A stretch of DNA of 64,000 bases from Capsicum annuum (lineage: Eukaryota; Streptophyta; Magnoliopsida; Solanales; Solanaceae). Position numbers and translations under genes: made by a program. The notes beneath the pieces were generated by a model. It saw nothing but the letters and a program-made list of their open reading frames with translations. It ran no database searches and was not told the origin of the DNA. Within the stretch, counting starts at the first letter, position 1, and every line of letters starts with the position of its first letter. Shown in pieces: positions 10,985 to 21,974 of the stretch. The stretch lies in NCBI RefSeq assembly GCF_002878395.1, contig NW_025881461.1:19599-83598 (forward strand), read 5' to 3'.

Positions 10985-11204
10985 TATTTTTTTGCAGTAA
11001 ATGAAGAAAAATAAGTTGAAGTTTTGTTTTCATTGATTGAGCTGTGTCCTACGATGTCGTTTGGAGGATTGTGTTTGGACTAAAGAAAAACAGGCACAAG
11101 AAATCAAGTGAAACAATGACATCAAGCAATAATTATTGCGGGAGATGTGGTTATGAAGGTTACAACAGGCGTACTTGTAACTTTTTTCCAAAAGAGGAAT
11201 GACA
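10985..11204 (+). pseudogene. MULE transposase C-terminal fragment (CCHC-like knuckle)
   Basis: The frame ending at 11204 contains the basic stretch KKNRHKKSSET followed by CGRCGYEGYNRRTC. This matches the C-terminal knuckle CxxCxxxGHNRRTC of many plant MuDR/MULE transposases, with the conserved His replaced by Tyr. A short tail and stop follow. The catalytic DDE region and SWIM domain are absent upstream, so only the end of the transposase survives. It supports a MULE origin for the surrounding element. Confidence 0.6.
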
Positions 11205-11499
11205 ATGTAGTTGACTGATGAATAATGTTGAATAATTTTTTCACGTGTTGCTGGGTTTTTTAACTCTTTGATTCGATATTTTAATTGATGATATTGTTGT
11301 TTTTTAAGAATTTTAAGAAAAACAGTTATCGAAATAAATTATTGTTTTCGTACCTTTGTTAATTAGTTATATATGTTTTCATGAGCTCATTGTCGTGACA
11401 CATCATATAGAAATTAAGATACATTGAACTGATAATGTTATTAAATTGTATATTAGTAGTTCTGCCATTGTAAATAATTGAAAAGAGAAACATTTTTAT

Positions 11500-12020
11500 A
11501 AGATGTATCTACCATAAACGTAAAGATACAAGTTTACAAAATTTGTATCTAATGTAAAATATAATTTGTCAATATTATTAAGATTTGGTACTATAAGTTC
11601 TTATACTTTTTGTTATGCTGGTTAGAGACAAACATGTATTCGGATTAACAAAAAACTGTTACAGATACATAATAATGCAACATTGTGTTACTTACTATCA
11701 TTATATAGTAAAATATGTTTCCTTATACTAGATACATACAATTTAGTAATATGTATCTCATATAAATTTTTAGATACAAGTTTAAATAATTTGTATCACT
11801 TGTAAAATCTAATATGTTAATAGTTTTAAGAGTTAGATCTATTAAGTTTTGCTATAATTTGTTATACACTTTAGAGACAACATGTCTTAGTAGGAACAAA
11901 AAACGGTTACAGATACATAATAATGAAATGTTGTGTTGCTTTCTACCATTATATTGTATTATATGTTTCATTATTCTAGATATATACAATTATAAAATAT
12001 TGTAAAATATGTATCTGATA
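11500..12020. repeat. Two-copy tandem repeat, period about 248 bp, GATACA-rich
   Basis: GTTACAGATACATAATAATG recurs at 11658 and 11906. Flanking blocks (GTATCT...GATACAAGTTTA, and TCTAATATG or similar) recur at the same spacing with about 15-20% differences by eye. It is non-coding. Confidence 0.7.
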
Positions 12021-12226
12021 CCGTGTATTTATAAAGTGTAAGAAAAACGTATATCGAAACATAATTATATCTTTAAATGCTTCAGCATTGCGTTAAAATA
12101 GGTGACAAAGTAGAAGTTTTTAATCATTAAAGAAACATAATGTATGTTTATCAAAACATTACTAACATCATCAAATTTATAACATCATCAATGATTTTAA
12201 TATCCAACTAGCAAACAAATAAACGA

Positions 12227-12725
12227 CTATTGAATATGCAAAACATGGTCTGTTTGTTTTGGTGCGAACTTGATACTTGTCCTTGGTGGATCGTCATTCT
12301 CACTAAAGTAGTCATTTTCTATTTTTTCAGATCCATACTTGCACAAAAATTTAGCATATCTCAGATGATGGTATTGAGCATCAATACCAGAAAACAGAAT
12401 GCCTAATCCCTTGCTCAGATACTCAGCATAGACAGCTACAAATACACCATAATTCCTGCATAGCAATTACTAATTTAATTAAAAACACCTATGTACTCAT
12501 ATATAGAAACATAGTTATATCTTTAAATGTTCCACCATTCTTGATTTGCAAGTTCCTTACCAACGTCAACATTATAGTAATTCACATAAGCCTTATCAAT
12601 GTACACTTTGAAAAAGAAATTCGTGGTAGTGTATCTGTTAGTTGGAAATTCTTGTTCTTGTACGTCTTCCTCAAGTAGTACATGATGACATCCAGATGAT
12701 ATTCAAATTATAATCAAACGGAATA
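12227..12725 (-). pseudogene. Ulp1-like cysteine protease (peptidase C48) relic
   Basis: Reading the minus strand from 12725: DVIMYYLRKTYKNKNFQLTD, then after a frameshift a block FKVYIDKAYVNYYNVD, then an unreadable gap. The C-terminal block is GVFVAVYAEYLSKG, YHHLRYAKFLCKYGSEK and NDDPPR. The order matches the Ulp1 C-terminal domain of TE-borne plant SUMO-protease-like proteins, where DCGVFVAAYAEYLS carries the catalytic Cys. Here that motif reads NYGVFVA, so Asp and catalytic Cys are replaced by Asn and Tyr. The His/Asp-containing middle of the domain is missing. Inactive on sequence grounds. Confidence 0.7.
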
Positions 12726-12983
12726 TATTTTATAGCAGGCAACTGAAATGATTATTACTTAGATACAAATTAAATTATTTTTGTATCTAAAGTGATTAAA
12801 GATAAAATACAGGAAACTGAAAGAGCAACAAATGAAAAAGATACATATTAATATATGATGATACATCTTTTGTTATTATGTATCTAATACGACATAAGAA
12901 CAGAATAAAAAACCTAAATCTGTACTGCAACACACAATCAAAATTGATAGAAGCAAGTTGCTTTGCACGCTTTTTTAATGAAA

Positions 12984-13112
12984 AATAAGATAAACAATGA
13001 ATTTTTAAACGTATCATACAAGCCAAAATATATATCTCGGCCTAACATTCAACAAATCTGAATATGCAATTACCTTGGGAAGCCCATCTCTGGAAATTGC
13101 TTCAATAATTCT
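12984..13112 (-). repeat. Direct repeat copy 1 (partner 13866-13990)
   Basis: Shares GATAAACAATGAATTTT, CGTATCAT and TATCTCGGCCTAA with 13866-13990, about 882 bp away in the same orientation. It contains an exon edge followed by a possible GT donor on the minus strand (CCCAAG|GTAATT). Confidence 0.75.
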
Positions 13113-13345
13113 TTCTTCTCTTGACGGGAGCTCTGTTGGATCCCCTTTTCTTCGAACCACTTTCTTTTTTCTGGTCCTTCTTAGCATGCTTTTGCCGCAA
13201 CTTCTTCATAGTTTGGGGATCGTTTCTATGCTTTGATCTATTTTCACCAAAGCCAACAAATTCATAGTCAAAACTTTCGGGAATGAAGTTTACAACTTCT
13301 TGAGATTCTTTGATACTTTCTAATTGAGAAAACTCAAGAATAAAA
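13075..13345 (-). pseudogene. Unidentified basic exon-like fragment next to the Ulp1 relic
   Basis: The minus strand stays open for about 60 codons. It contains QEVVNFIPESFDYEFVGFGE and a Lys/Arg-rich block around KKLRQKHAKKDQKKE, followed by a possible splice donor near 13072. A diverged second copy of the FIPxSFDYEFV part lies at about 14480-14575. The basic block resembles a nuclear-localisation-type linker. I do not recognise the protein. Because of its position it may be the N-terminal exon of the captured Ulp1-like or F-box-like gene. Confidence 0.4.
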
Positions 13346-13352
13346 GAATTTT

Positions 13353-13860
13353 AATAACAATTAAACAACACTAGATACATTTCAAGGCATTAACAGTTAG
13401 TCCCAGATACAAGTTAACACAACATGTATCTATAAAGTCATAACTTGTATCTCTTACAATAAGACTTTCAGTAAAATTTAAACGCCAATAGATACATATC
13501 AAAGCATTAACAACAACTCACATATACAAGTCAACATAACATGTATCTATGATAAACTTGTATCTTTTGTAATACAACTTTCAATAACAATTAAACAACA
13601 CTAGATACATTTCAAGGCACTAACAGTTAGTCCTAGATACAAGTTAACATAACATGTATCTATGAAGTCATAACTTGTATCTCTTACAATAAAACTTTCA
13701 GTAAATTTAAACACCAATAGATACATATCAAAGCGTTAACAACAATTAACAGATACAAGTCAACATAACATGTATCTACGTGCTTAAAGATTTATATCTT
13801 TTGATATATTAATTTCAATATAAAAATAAATCACAAGATACATATAAAATTAGCTACAAA
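13353..13860. repeat. Tandem repeat, period 230 bp, built from about 115-bp half-units
   Basis: AATAACAATTAAACAACACT occurs at about 13353 and 13583, exactly 230 bp apart, and the two full units align along their length. Each unit has two similar halves containing GATACA(T/A) and ACATGTATCTA motifs. Non-coding. Confidence 0.85.
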
Positions 13861-13865
13861 AAACC

Positions 13866-13990
13866 AGATAAACAATGAATTTTCAAACGTATCATCCAAG
13901 TCAAAATATGTATCTCGGCCTAATATTGAACAGATCTGAACATGCAATTACCTTAGGAAGTTTATCTCTACAAATTTCTTCGACAATTCT
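13866..13990 (-). repeat. Direct repeat copy 2 (partner 12984-13112)
   Basis: Same orientation as 12984-13112. It includes the exon edge with the possible donor near 13953, but diverges where copy 1 continues into the basic exon. Confidence 0.75.
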
Positions 13991-14005
13991 AAAATAAAAT
14001 TTTTA

Positions 14006-14410
14006 TGTTTGTTTCGTATGTTGTAATAGATAAAACTAAAATAAAATGAGATACATAAGTAATGAGAACTATATAAACTCAGATACAAAATGAGAAAAAT
14101 GTATCATTAACATTAAAAGTGTATCTCGACCTTATTGACATAAGGACAAAAAATTATTGTAAAATAATATCCAAGGTATGATCTTTTCCATCATCAAGCA
14201 ACGAATAACGATCCAACTTCAATCTCTTCAACTTCCAAGACCTAACATCGACACTACAAAAATCCTCAACAAAACACAGTTCCATAGTTTCCAAAATATG
14301 TCTTTTGGAATAACAAAAATCTCAAAATATGTTCATCCCCTACCCCACAGACCCAAAATACATGCTCTTCAGGCACCTCCACAATACAACCACGCCGTGT
14401 TCAAAGAAAC
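14006..14410 (-). repeat. Inverted-repeat arm (right) carrying F-box/LRR-like sequence
   Basis: Reverse complement of 10553-10940 with two extra internal segments. The minus-strand reading contains the same EEHVFWVCGVGDEHI start and the ETMEL-like and VDVRSxK-like region in broken frames. It is the more complete copy of the captured fragment. ORFs on the plus strand here are shadows. Confidence 0.75.
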
Positions 14411-15000
14411 AACTTGAAAATACTAAATTTATCAAAGACGAACAAGTGCAGAAATTCTTTCGAAATCTCTTTTCTTTCTCCCATCAATTCTTCTACAAAT
14501 TCATAGTCAAAATCTCCCGGAACGAAGTTTACAAGTTTTTGAGATTCTATGAGAAAACTCAAGACTAAAAGAAGGTCCAGAATCTCTATTCATACTGATA
14601 ATTCAATCAACGAAGCATAAAAAAAGTGATATAGAAGATATCGCTCAACCAAAAGACTCAAATCACATAGCTTTACTAGCACCAAAAACATTTTTTGAGA
14701 AAAAAAAATCGTAAAAAAGGAATAAAATAAATTGAAACTGATTTTATGGGGGGAAATTACCTTGATTGAAAGTTTTGAATTAGATGGAGAAGATGAATAG
14801 AAACTGCACCAGATTTTGAGGCGTACAAATAGGAGATGTAGAGTATTTTTGGTAAAGAGCCAGCTTGTTAGTTGTAGGTTTAACTTGTATCTCAAATTTA
14901 CCAAAAAATATGAAATGTTGGAATTTAAGTAATTTTTTTAGAAGTGGAGGAATTTTTAGAAGTTTAGAAACTTATGTTGTTTATTTAGGTAATTTTTCCT
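14411..15000 (-). other. Right flank of MULE-like element, duplicated exon fragment and terminal repeat
   Basis: From 14480 to 14575 the minus strand repeats, in degraded form, the SFDYEFV-type exon seen at 13250-13345. The outer 100 bp (about 14900-15000) forms the right terminal repeat with GGAATTTT and GGTAATTTTTCC motifs. The minus-strand ORF at 14590-14904 is not recognised. Confidence 0.4.
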
Positions 15001-15016
15001 TATAAATATTCAATTG

Positions 15017-16749
15017 TTTAAGAAAATTAATAATTTTTTTAAAGCACAACACAAATAGTAACAAGAATTTCACATTACAATACATTTATTTCTATTTCTA
15101 TAAATCTAAATTATAACTTATAATATTTTAAAGTTTCCACATTAAAATTAAAAATTTATGTGCACTTATACGCATTTTAACATTATGTCAAACAAATATA
15201 CATGATAAGATAAGTAATGTCATGAATTAACTTCATCTGTCTCATGCCTATACCAAATAACCCCTGAGTGCTACAACAAAAGAGCTTCAAGGAGAATTTA
15301 AACATATGATGATACAATGTGCGACCTTAAACAAAAAGATAACCATTAATAAGGATTAATACGATAAAAATTACAGTAATTCAATAAGTTTTAAAGTTAT
15401 ATTTTATATAACTTATTTTAATTAAAGGACATTAACCGCTAATAAGATAATAAATATGGGAATGCAATTCTACATAAGTTATACATATTGTAAATATTTT
15501 CAATAAGAAAACGGATAATCTTCTTTACTTAAGATTATAAATAAAAGTAAATAACATAATGTAATATTGGAAGATAAGAACTAATTTTTTTAATATAGAC
15601 ATATCTTATATTGATTTTCATAATGAAACAACACAAAATTGTAAAAGATAGCTCAAAAAAATGAGGTAGAAAAAATACACAATTAAATAAATTTATGTGA
15701 TGCATTATTAGCGTAAAGAAATTTGACACTATCAAATTCATTTATTTAATGTAATATGTAATTTTTCTTATTTTGAAAATTTATAGCTCTCATCTTTTAT
15801 AAAATAAATTACTTAAAATCATCATTATAGTAAGAAGTTTTTTACGTTATAATATATAAGAGTTTTAATTAAAATAATTTATCGATTAGGCGTATAAATT
15901 ATAATATCCTCATATAAATTAAAAAAAACATCACTTATCAATTTTTTTGGTTTATAAAACATACTCTATAATTACTTTTACACACATGAATGTTAATAAT
16001 TAATTATGTAAATAAAAATTAATATCTAATTTTTTTCTAGATATTTCTATTTTAATAAGATAAAACAAAATTTTCACATAAAAATTTATGTGTGGTCAAT
16101 ATCTCATAAAAATAGTCTAGTTATCAATATTAAAAGCATTTCATACAAATTTATGTTTGAAAAAATATGGGGTCCACCTTAGATGTCACATCATTAGACA
16201 CTCTTAGCATTTAGACAAAGGTGCTTGCTTATTTTGTCATTTTGATCTTTATGGCCAACTCTTAAAATTATATTATATAAATAAATATTCTAAATTTTTA
16301 TGAAATGACAGTTTTGCTCTTGATTGTCCCTCAACTCACTTTTTTTATAATATAATAAATAATATAAAATATTATTACAAAAAAATAACTTGAAATAAAA
16401 TTTATAATCTTTTTAATTAATTAATTTCCAACTAAATGCTGCACATGAAATTTAAGACTTGTTAAAATGATATTAATTTCAAATAGTATAATAAATATTA
16501 AATTGTAGATTATCTTGAAAATTTTCTTTTGAATTATATGGCTAAGGCGAGAAGTTAGAAGTGAGAAGTAGTGCATTTATTTTAAAAAAAGAAAAGGTTA
16601 AATGAGAAATTGACCCACAAAAAGGGATAGATTTTGAATAATGAATTTATATTGAGAAATTACTATAATACCCTTAGTCGTTCTCCAACTCACTCTTCTA
16701 TATAAACAAATATCTTAATGTTGATGTATAATCTTTTTATTTAGACAAT
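15017..16749. other. AT-rich intergenic DNA, nothing recognised
   Basis: Very AT-rich with no open frame of note and no repeat I could delimit. Confidence 0.5.
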
Positions 16750-18080
16750 AATATAAAAACACATGAATCCTAAAATATCATCCAAATCATGAGTCCGCAA
16801 TCTAAATGGGTTGTCATTGTAAAAAAAGACACAAACATGTCATGGATTTAATAAGTGACAAAAATAGGCTTAGTGCACTATTTTTGTGCATTGACTTCTT
16901 TTTCTTTAACGAAGTTGTAGAAAAGTGGATAGTGCACTAGATTAGTGCACTGTTCATTTTTTTTATATAGTACAGTAAATTTTTGTATTATTAATTTTTT
17001 CATACAGTGCACTAAATTTGTGCACTATTCATCTATTTTTTCTATAAAATTAAATAATTGTTTTGTTTGATTTATTTTATATAGTGTACTAAATTTGTGT
17101 TCTGTGTAATATTTTGTATATCCACTACACTTTACATTCGATTATTATTTTCACAAAATCAATTTAGAGAAAAATTCAACTCTTGTGGTGCATTATACAA
17201 TATTAATGTTGCATGATTTCTTGGCCGTTTAATTCTCAAGGCTCTCATTATTTGTGAAAGTTCTTGTAGGTGTGATAACAACTAGTATATAATGTACATC
17301 AAATGCAGAAGTAAAGGTCACTAATATAAAAGATTATGAAATTTGTAAGACAAATTATATCTGATAATCTTAGTATTTCGCTCATGCCAAAAGACATATT
17401 CGAAGCAATGGGTAGAACATCGCATCGAGTGATGACGATGAATTTAAATTCTCAAATAATTCAAATGAGAAGTCCAATCAAAATTACATCAATACAATGG
17501 TGCCCGAGTTGAATTGATGCATAACAGAGGTCAAGAACTTTTACGAAAAATGAGAGCCTTAGAAATTAAACGTTCAAAAAGTTGTGCAACATCAATATCG
17601 TGTAATATACCACAAGACTTAATTTTGCTCTAAATCGATATCTTTAAGAGAACAATCAAATGCAAAGTGTAATGGATATAAAAAATATTGGACAATGCAC
17701 AAATTTAATACACTATATAAAATAAATCGAATAAAACATTAATTTAGTCCTCTATAGAAAAATAAATAGATAGTACACAAATTTACTGCTCTATGAAAAA
17801 CAAGTGCAAAAATTTAATGCATTATATGAAAAAAAACTTGATAGTGCATTATATATAAAAATATTAATAGTGCACTATATTTGTACACTATCCACTTTTC
17901 GACAACTTTCACATTGTTAGCATTGTGTTGTTAAAAGAAAAATAAAATAGTGCACAAATTTAGTGCACTAAGTCTATTTTTGAAATTCGGGATCAAAATG
18001 ACCCCTCCATTTATTTAAAATATCAAAATATGTCATGTATTTAAAATAATATCATAGGCTAAACTCACATTTTTTTGTGA
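16750..18080. mobile_element. Foldback-type element: two arms of roughly 500 bp in inverted orientation
   Basis: The left arm (about 16750-17270) and right arm (about 17537-18080) are reverse complements by eye. The outer part is rich in TAGTGCACTA (for example GAAAAGTGGATAGTGCAC at 16920 against its complement near 17890). The inner part carries TTAATTCTCAAGGCTCTCAT near 17230 against its counterpart near 17550. The loop is about 270 bp. No transposase is present, so this is a non-autonomous foldback or long-TIR element. Exact ends and duplications were not resolved. Confidence 0.75.
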
Positions 18081-18135
18081 TTTTTACCCTTTTGTTTTAA
18101 TGGAAGTTCTAAGGCGCCAACTTTTAGAAAAAGTA
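18081..18135. other. Short spacer
   Basis: No feature seen between the foldback element and the tandem array. Confidence 0.4.
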
Positions 18136-18325
18136 TAAAGCTCTCAAAAAATGTGAGTTATCCTTTTTAATTTTATAAAACTCACATATATGAGAGTTAT
18201 ATATTTTTATTTTATAACGCTCACATAAGATGTGAGTCATCTATTTTTATTTTATAAAGCTCATATAAGATGTGAGTTATCTATTTTATTTTTATAAAAC
18301 TCACATAATATGTGAGTTATCTATT
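18136..18325. repeat. Five-unit tandem array of about 40 bp, each unit a potential hairpin
   Basis: Units begin TATAAA(A/G)CTC at about 18136, 18175, 18215, 18256 and 18296. The later units contain a CTCACATAA-type half followed by its complement TTATGTGAG or GATGTGAG, so each can fold. The first unit is the most diverged. Confidence 0.8.
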
Positions 18326-20430
18326 TAATATAAAAATCAGTTGTCTTTTTCTTTCGCGGTCCCCTCCCCCAATTCATCTTTGCTCAATTCTCCTTAAAAT
18401 ATAGCAAAATCCTACAAATTTTCCACTTCTATTCCGAACATTTGATCCCCTCCAACATAAATTTTAGTCGATTCCCAATTATTGCTGCTACGTGATTATA
18501 GTTTGGTGCTTGAAAATTGAGAAATTGTCACAGTTCAAGTTGAGGTATTTTTTTTGTCTTTTTTTTTTTAAAAAAATTGTTGGTTCAAATTGCTTGTATG
18601 AATTATATGTTCAAAATGTCTAACTAATGCTGAGCAAAATGTGTCTAATTCATGTTTAACTAATCGTTTGTTTTGATTATTGTTCATTCAACTTGTCTAA
18701 CTAATGTTGAGCAAACTATGTCGTACTATATTTATATGAGGAAATTTTGTGCCAAGCTTATGATCTTATTATTCAGGACCAGCCTATTGTTGTGTTGTGT
18801 TTATGTGTCAATTTTGGAAAAAGAAAAGTCTATTTTTGGTTGGGTTAAGAAATAATGGAGTAGTTAAATTTGTATTACGTGTATTTAGCTCCAGGACTGA
18901 ATATTTTTTAGGATGTTTTGTTGGTCTGTAATTATGTGTTTTTCCTAAGTATGTACCATTTTCACCTACATTTTCCAAAACAAAGCAGAAGACAACAAAT
19001 ATTTTGACTCATGGTTTTTCAAGTTCAAGAGAGAATGTTCAACTCTAATATTTTTATTATTCATTCCAATCAGTCTTTAAAAGTGCTACTAGGTCTGGTT
19101 CAATCCCGTAGAATTTAAAAAATGATATTGAAATAGTAAGGATTGATTTACCACTATGATTGTAGCCTTGTAGGGAAATAATATTCTTCAAATGTTAACT
19201 TTTGAAAACAAATGATGGTTAAGATTAGCTATAAATTTCATGGCAATAAAGAGATTTACATGAAAATAAAAATGAAACAGGGAAATATTACTAAGTTGCA
19301 ATTATCACGCTCTAATTTGTTAGGGTGAAATTGGGTGATCTACGCCCTCTGGATTTTAAAAATTCTCACTTTCTGCTCAATTTAGAACAATAGATATTTT
19401 TAGTTCTTTATATTAACCTATGTTGTTAACCTTTATATTTTTATGTCTTTAAAATCATGCCTATTTGATTGAACTCTATGAATTTTCACCTTTTTTTTCT
19501 TTCAAAATTTTGTAACTCGAACATTATGTCCTTGATAATTAATGTCAACACCAATTACGTCAACTTAATAGAGAATTTTGATTTTTTTGTTGATCAGTTA
19601 AACTTGGTGTATATGGGATAAATTACCCATTTTTGAAGCTATTTTCAAAGGTTTTAATTATATTTACTATGATATTTACTTTAGCAAATTTGAGCATGCG
19701 TGATAAAACTATGTTAGTGTAATATGAATGAATCTTTGTCTCTTCTTTCATCATATCTGCATCACAAAAAATAATTTTTCTTTACAAGTAAGATTAATGT
19801 AATTAAAAATGTCCTGTTATATGTAACCTTAACATATAATTTTGTTATGGCTATGTTTGGTTAGTTCTTGTCAAATTTAAGTTGTTTTGGTCTTTCTTTA
19901 TGGAGTTTTGGTTCTTGCTAAATGTGGTTAGTTCTTGCCATCTTGCCAAATTTGAATTGTTTTGGTCTTTCCTTGTCGATTTTTCATTCTTTCTTTATTT
20001 GGTGAGTTCTTGCTAAATTTGAGGTGCTTTAGTCTTTCTTTGTGGTGTTTTGATTCTTCTTATATTTAGTGAGTACTTGCTAAATGTGTCATTTTGGTTA
20101 TTTTTACTATGTGTTCTGTTTGGTGATTGTCAATAACTGAGCCAATTTTTTATTTTTATTTTTTGCCAATTCAAGTTTATGTCATGTTCTCTTTTAGGTA
20201 ATTGTCAATAACAGAGTCATGATTTTATTTTTTTCAATTCAAGCTTTTGTTTTTCTTTGGTTGTATTACTTTGGTTCTTGCTATGTTTGGTTAGTTCTTG
20301 TCAAGTTTAAGTTGTTATATGCTTCAATATTTTATATTTTTAAGAAATTTTTTAATTACTTGTTATTTAATCTAAGAATTTTTTTTATATAATTTACGCT
20401 AATTTTATAATTATAGTGTATATTCATAAG
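18326..20430. other. Region without a recognised gene; possible 5' leader and degenerate minisatellite
   Basis: From 18350 to 18545 a C-rich leader-like stretch ends at TTGAG|GTATTT, which could be a splice donor. Nothing downstream confirms a gene. ORF 18673-18855 is not recognised. The rest is AT-rich. Confidence 0.4.
19859..20110. repeat. Degenerate minisatellite, period about 75-80 bp
   Basis: About three units of the form 'agttcttg..aaattt.a.ttg.tttggtctttc.tt.t.g..tttt..ttctt' at 19860, 19932 and 20005. A partial further unit lies near 20277. Confidence 0.65.
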
Positions 20431-21660
20431 GGATTTACGCGCAACACACGTTCTAAAAAACGAGTAAGGTAATATACCTTTTTAATTAGTTGGAATAGGA
20501 CAAATAGCTTTAATTCATTTCTTTTTGTTTCATTCATGTTATAACAAAAGAATTTGTGCATACCTCAATTATTTCATTGGATAAATGTTATTTCTCACAG
20601 TCCGATTAATATTTAATATCATGTGTACAAATATATTGTGCCGCATGCCTTGCACCCAGGACCTGTTGATGCTTCGTTACTTACATTACAATAGTCTCAT
20701 AGGTCAGAGAACTTATGAGCGGGCTATATTCATCCCAATGAGTCAGTATTTTTGCAGAAGATTGAGTCGACATGGAAATTTTTTTATAATTTCCCACTCT
20801 ATGAATGTGTCATACATTATATATCGAGGAAGAAGTTATATGATATCATCAGAATAGGCAAGATTTAATTTGATTACAAACTAGACACTGCTATGAATAA
20901 GAGGTGGAGGCCAAAGACTCACACATTCCACCTACCCTTTGGAGAGGTGACTATCACGTAATGTGGAGGTGCTGTTTGAGCTACACATTGATGAAGATGC
21001 AGTTGTATGTGTCGATAAAATGAATCATAATTTAGATTGGCATATGACGTTACGAGATTACACAGGCTTGGAGGCTGAACTGTGGCTATTAATAGACATG
21101 ATTGTATTTCTATTGTTACAGTTTTGGATTATTTTCAGCAATAGCTTTTTCTTCATCCCATTACAATCGAGACTCCAGAGAATAGGATTCAGAGCAATGC
21201 TCGACTATACATGTTGTTACTTTTGGGAGGTATTCTATTCACAAATACATCTGGCAGTCTTTTGAGATTGCGATACTTATATTTACTTAGGGATCTCGAC
21301 AGGACAGGGGACTATAGCTGGGGCATCTCTGTTCTTACATACTTGTATATGTATTTTTCTTGGATATCCTTGTGCACAAATCAGCTCGGGGGATTTATTC
21401 CTTTCCTTCAGGTAACCTTTCTTATTATCTAAATTTAAATCAATTAGCTCTTTATATACTTAAAAATAATTTTGATGTAACCATTAGATATGGACTTAGG
21501 AGAGGATTTATCCTTTCAAGCCAAAGCCGATTAGGATAGTTGTTGAGGATAAGTCAGTGATACCATATGCTATAAATTGGACACGGAGAGTTCAACACAT
21601 TTCAGAGGTACACCATGTTATAGTTCCAATGAGAAATTAGCCTGATCACATGAAAAAGAA
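20430..21660 (+). pseudogene. Plant mobile domain (MAIN-like/PMD) protein relic
   Basis: Broken plus-strand frames give the plant mobile domain in order: a CACCCAGGACCTGTTGATGC stretch near 20650 (HPGPVDA), RWRPKTHTFHLPFGEVTIT near 20910, and CDKMNHNLDWHMTLRDYTG near 21014. Then come ARLYMLLLLGGILFTNTSG near 21200 and LRYLYLLRDLDRTGDYSWG near 21265. The RWRPETHTFH and YSWG...L.WLY signatures are hallmarks of PMD proteins, related to MAIN/MAIL1 and also spread by MULEs. An intron-like gap near 21420-21485 precedes a second degraded exon. Stops and frameshifts throughout mark a pseudogene. Function is not inferable beyond the family. Confidence 0.7.
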
Positions 21661-21974
21661 GCAGGTATGTTTTCTTTATGTTATATTGTATTGTATCCCG
21701 TATGGAGTCATATTTATATGTTCCTTATGTCTCGTGAGTAATTTTATTTTATTTAAATGTGTCATGTGAGGCTATTTTATATTGTTGTTATTGTTATGTA
21801 AAGTTATTGATTGTATAATCCTCTGAAAAACCTTTTTTTTATTGAAATTTCTTTTTTATTAAAATATGTCATGTGGGGTCATTTTATATCGTTGTTATTG
21901 TTATGTAAAATTATTCATTGTATAGTCCTATGTGAAGCTTTTTTTAATTAAAATTTATCGTGTGGGGACATATT

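Larger units (their letters stand above)
10306..15016. mobile_element. MULE-like composite element with Ulp1-like and F-box/LRR-like fragments
   Basis: Outer ends are inverted: left ...AAAAATTAC(A/C)TA near 10325 and right, reversed, GGAAAAATTACCTA ending near 15000. Repeats of CCCAACTTTT type lie inboard. AT-rich candidate 9-bp duplications (TATAAATAA near 10315 and TATAAATAT near 15001, 8 of 9 match) fit a MULE. A palindromic CAATTGAA just outside makes the exact ends uncertain by about 15 bp. Contents are a transposase C-terminal CCHC knuckle (plus), an Ulp1-like C48 peptidase relic (minus), and an F-box/LRR-like fragment in two inverted copies. Ulp1-bearing MULEs are known in plants (KAONASHI type). 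Confidence 0.55.

Noticed and set aside
14178..14568. Two overlapping 79-codon plus-strand ORFs
   Set aside because: They are antisense to the F-box/LRR-like arm read on the minus strand and resemble no protein.
18350..18545. Leader-like stretch with possible splice donor as the 5' end of a host gene
   Set aside because: No promoter, start codon context or downstream exon could be tied to it. The next coding trace is the PMD relic 2 kb away in broken frames.
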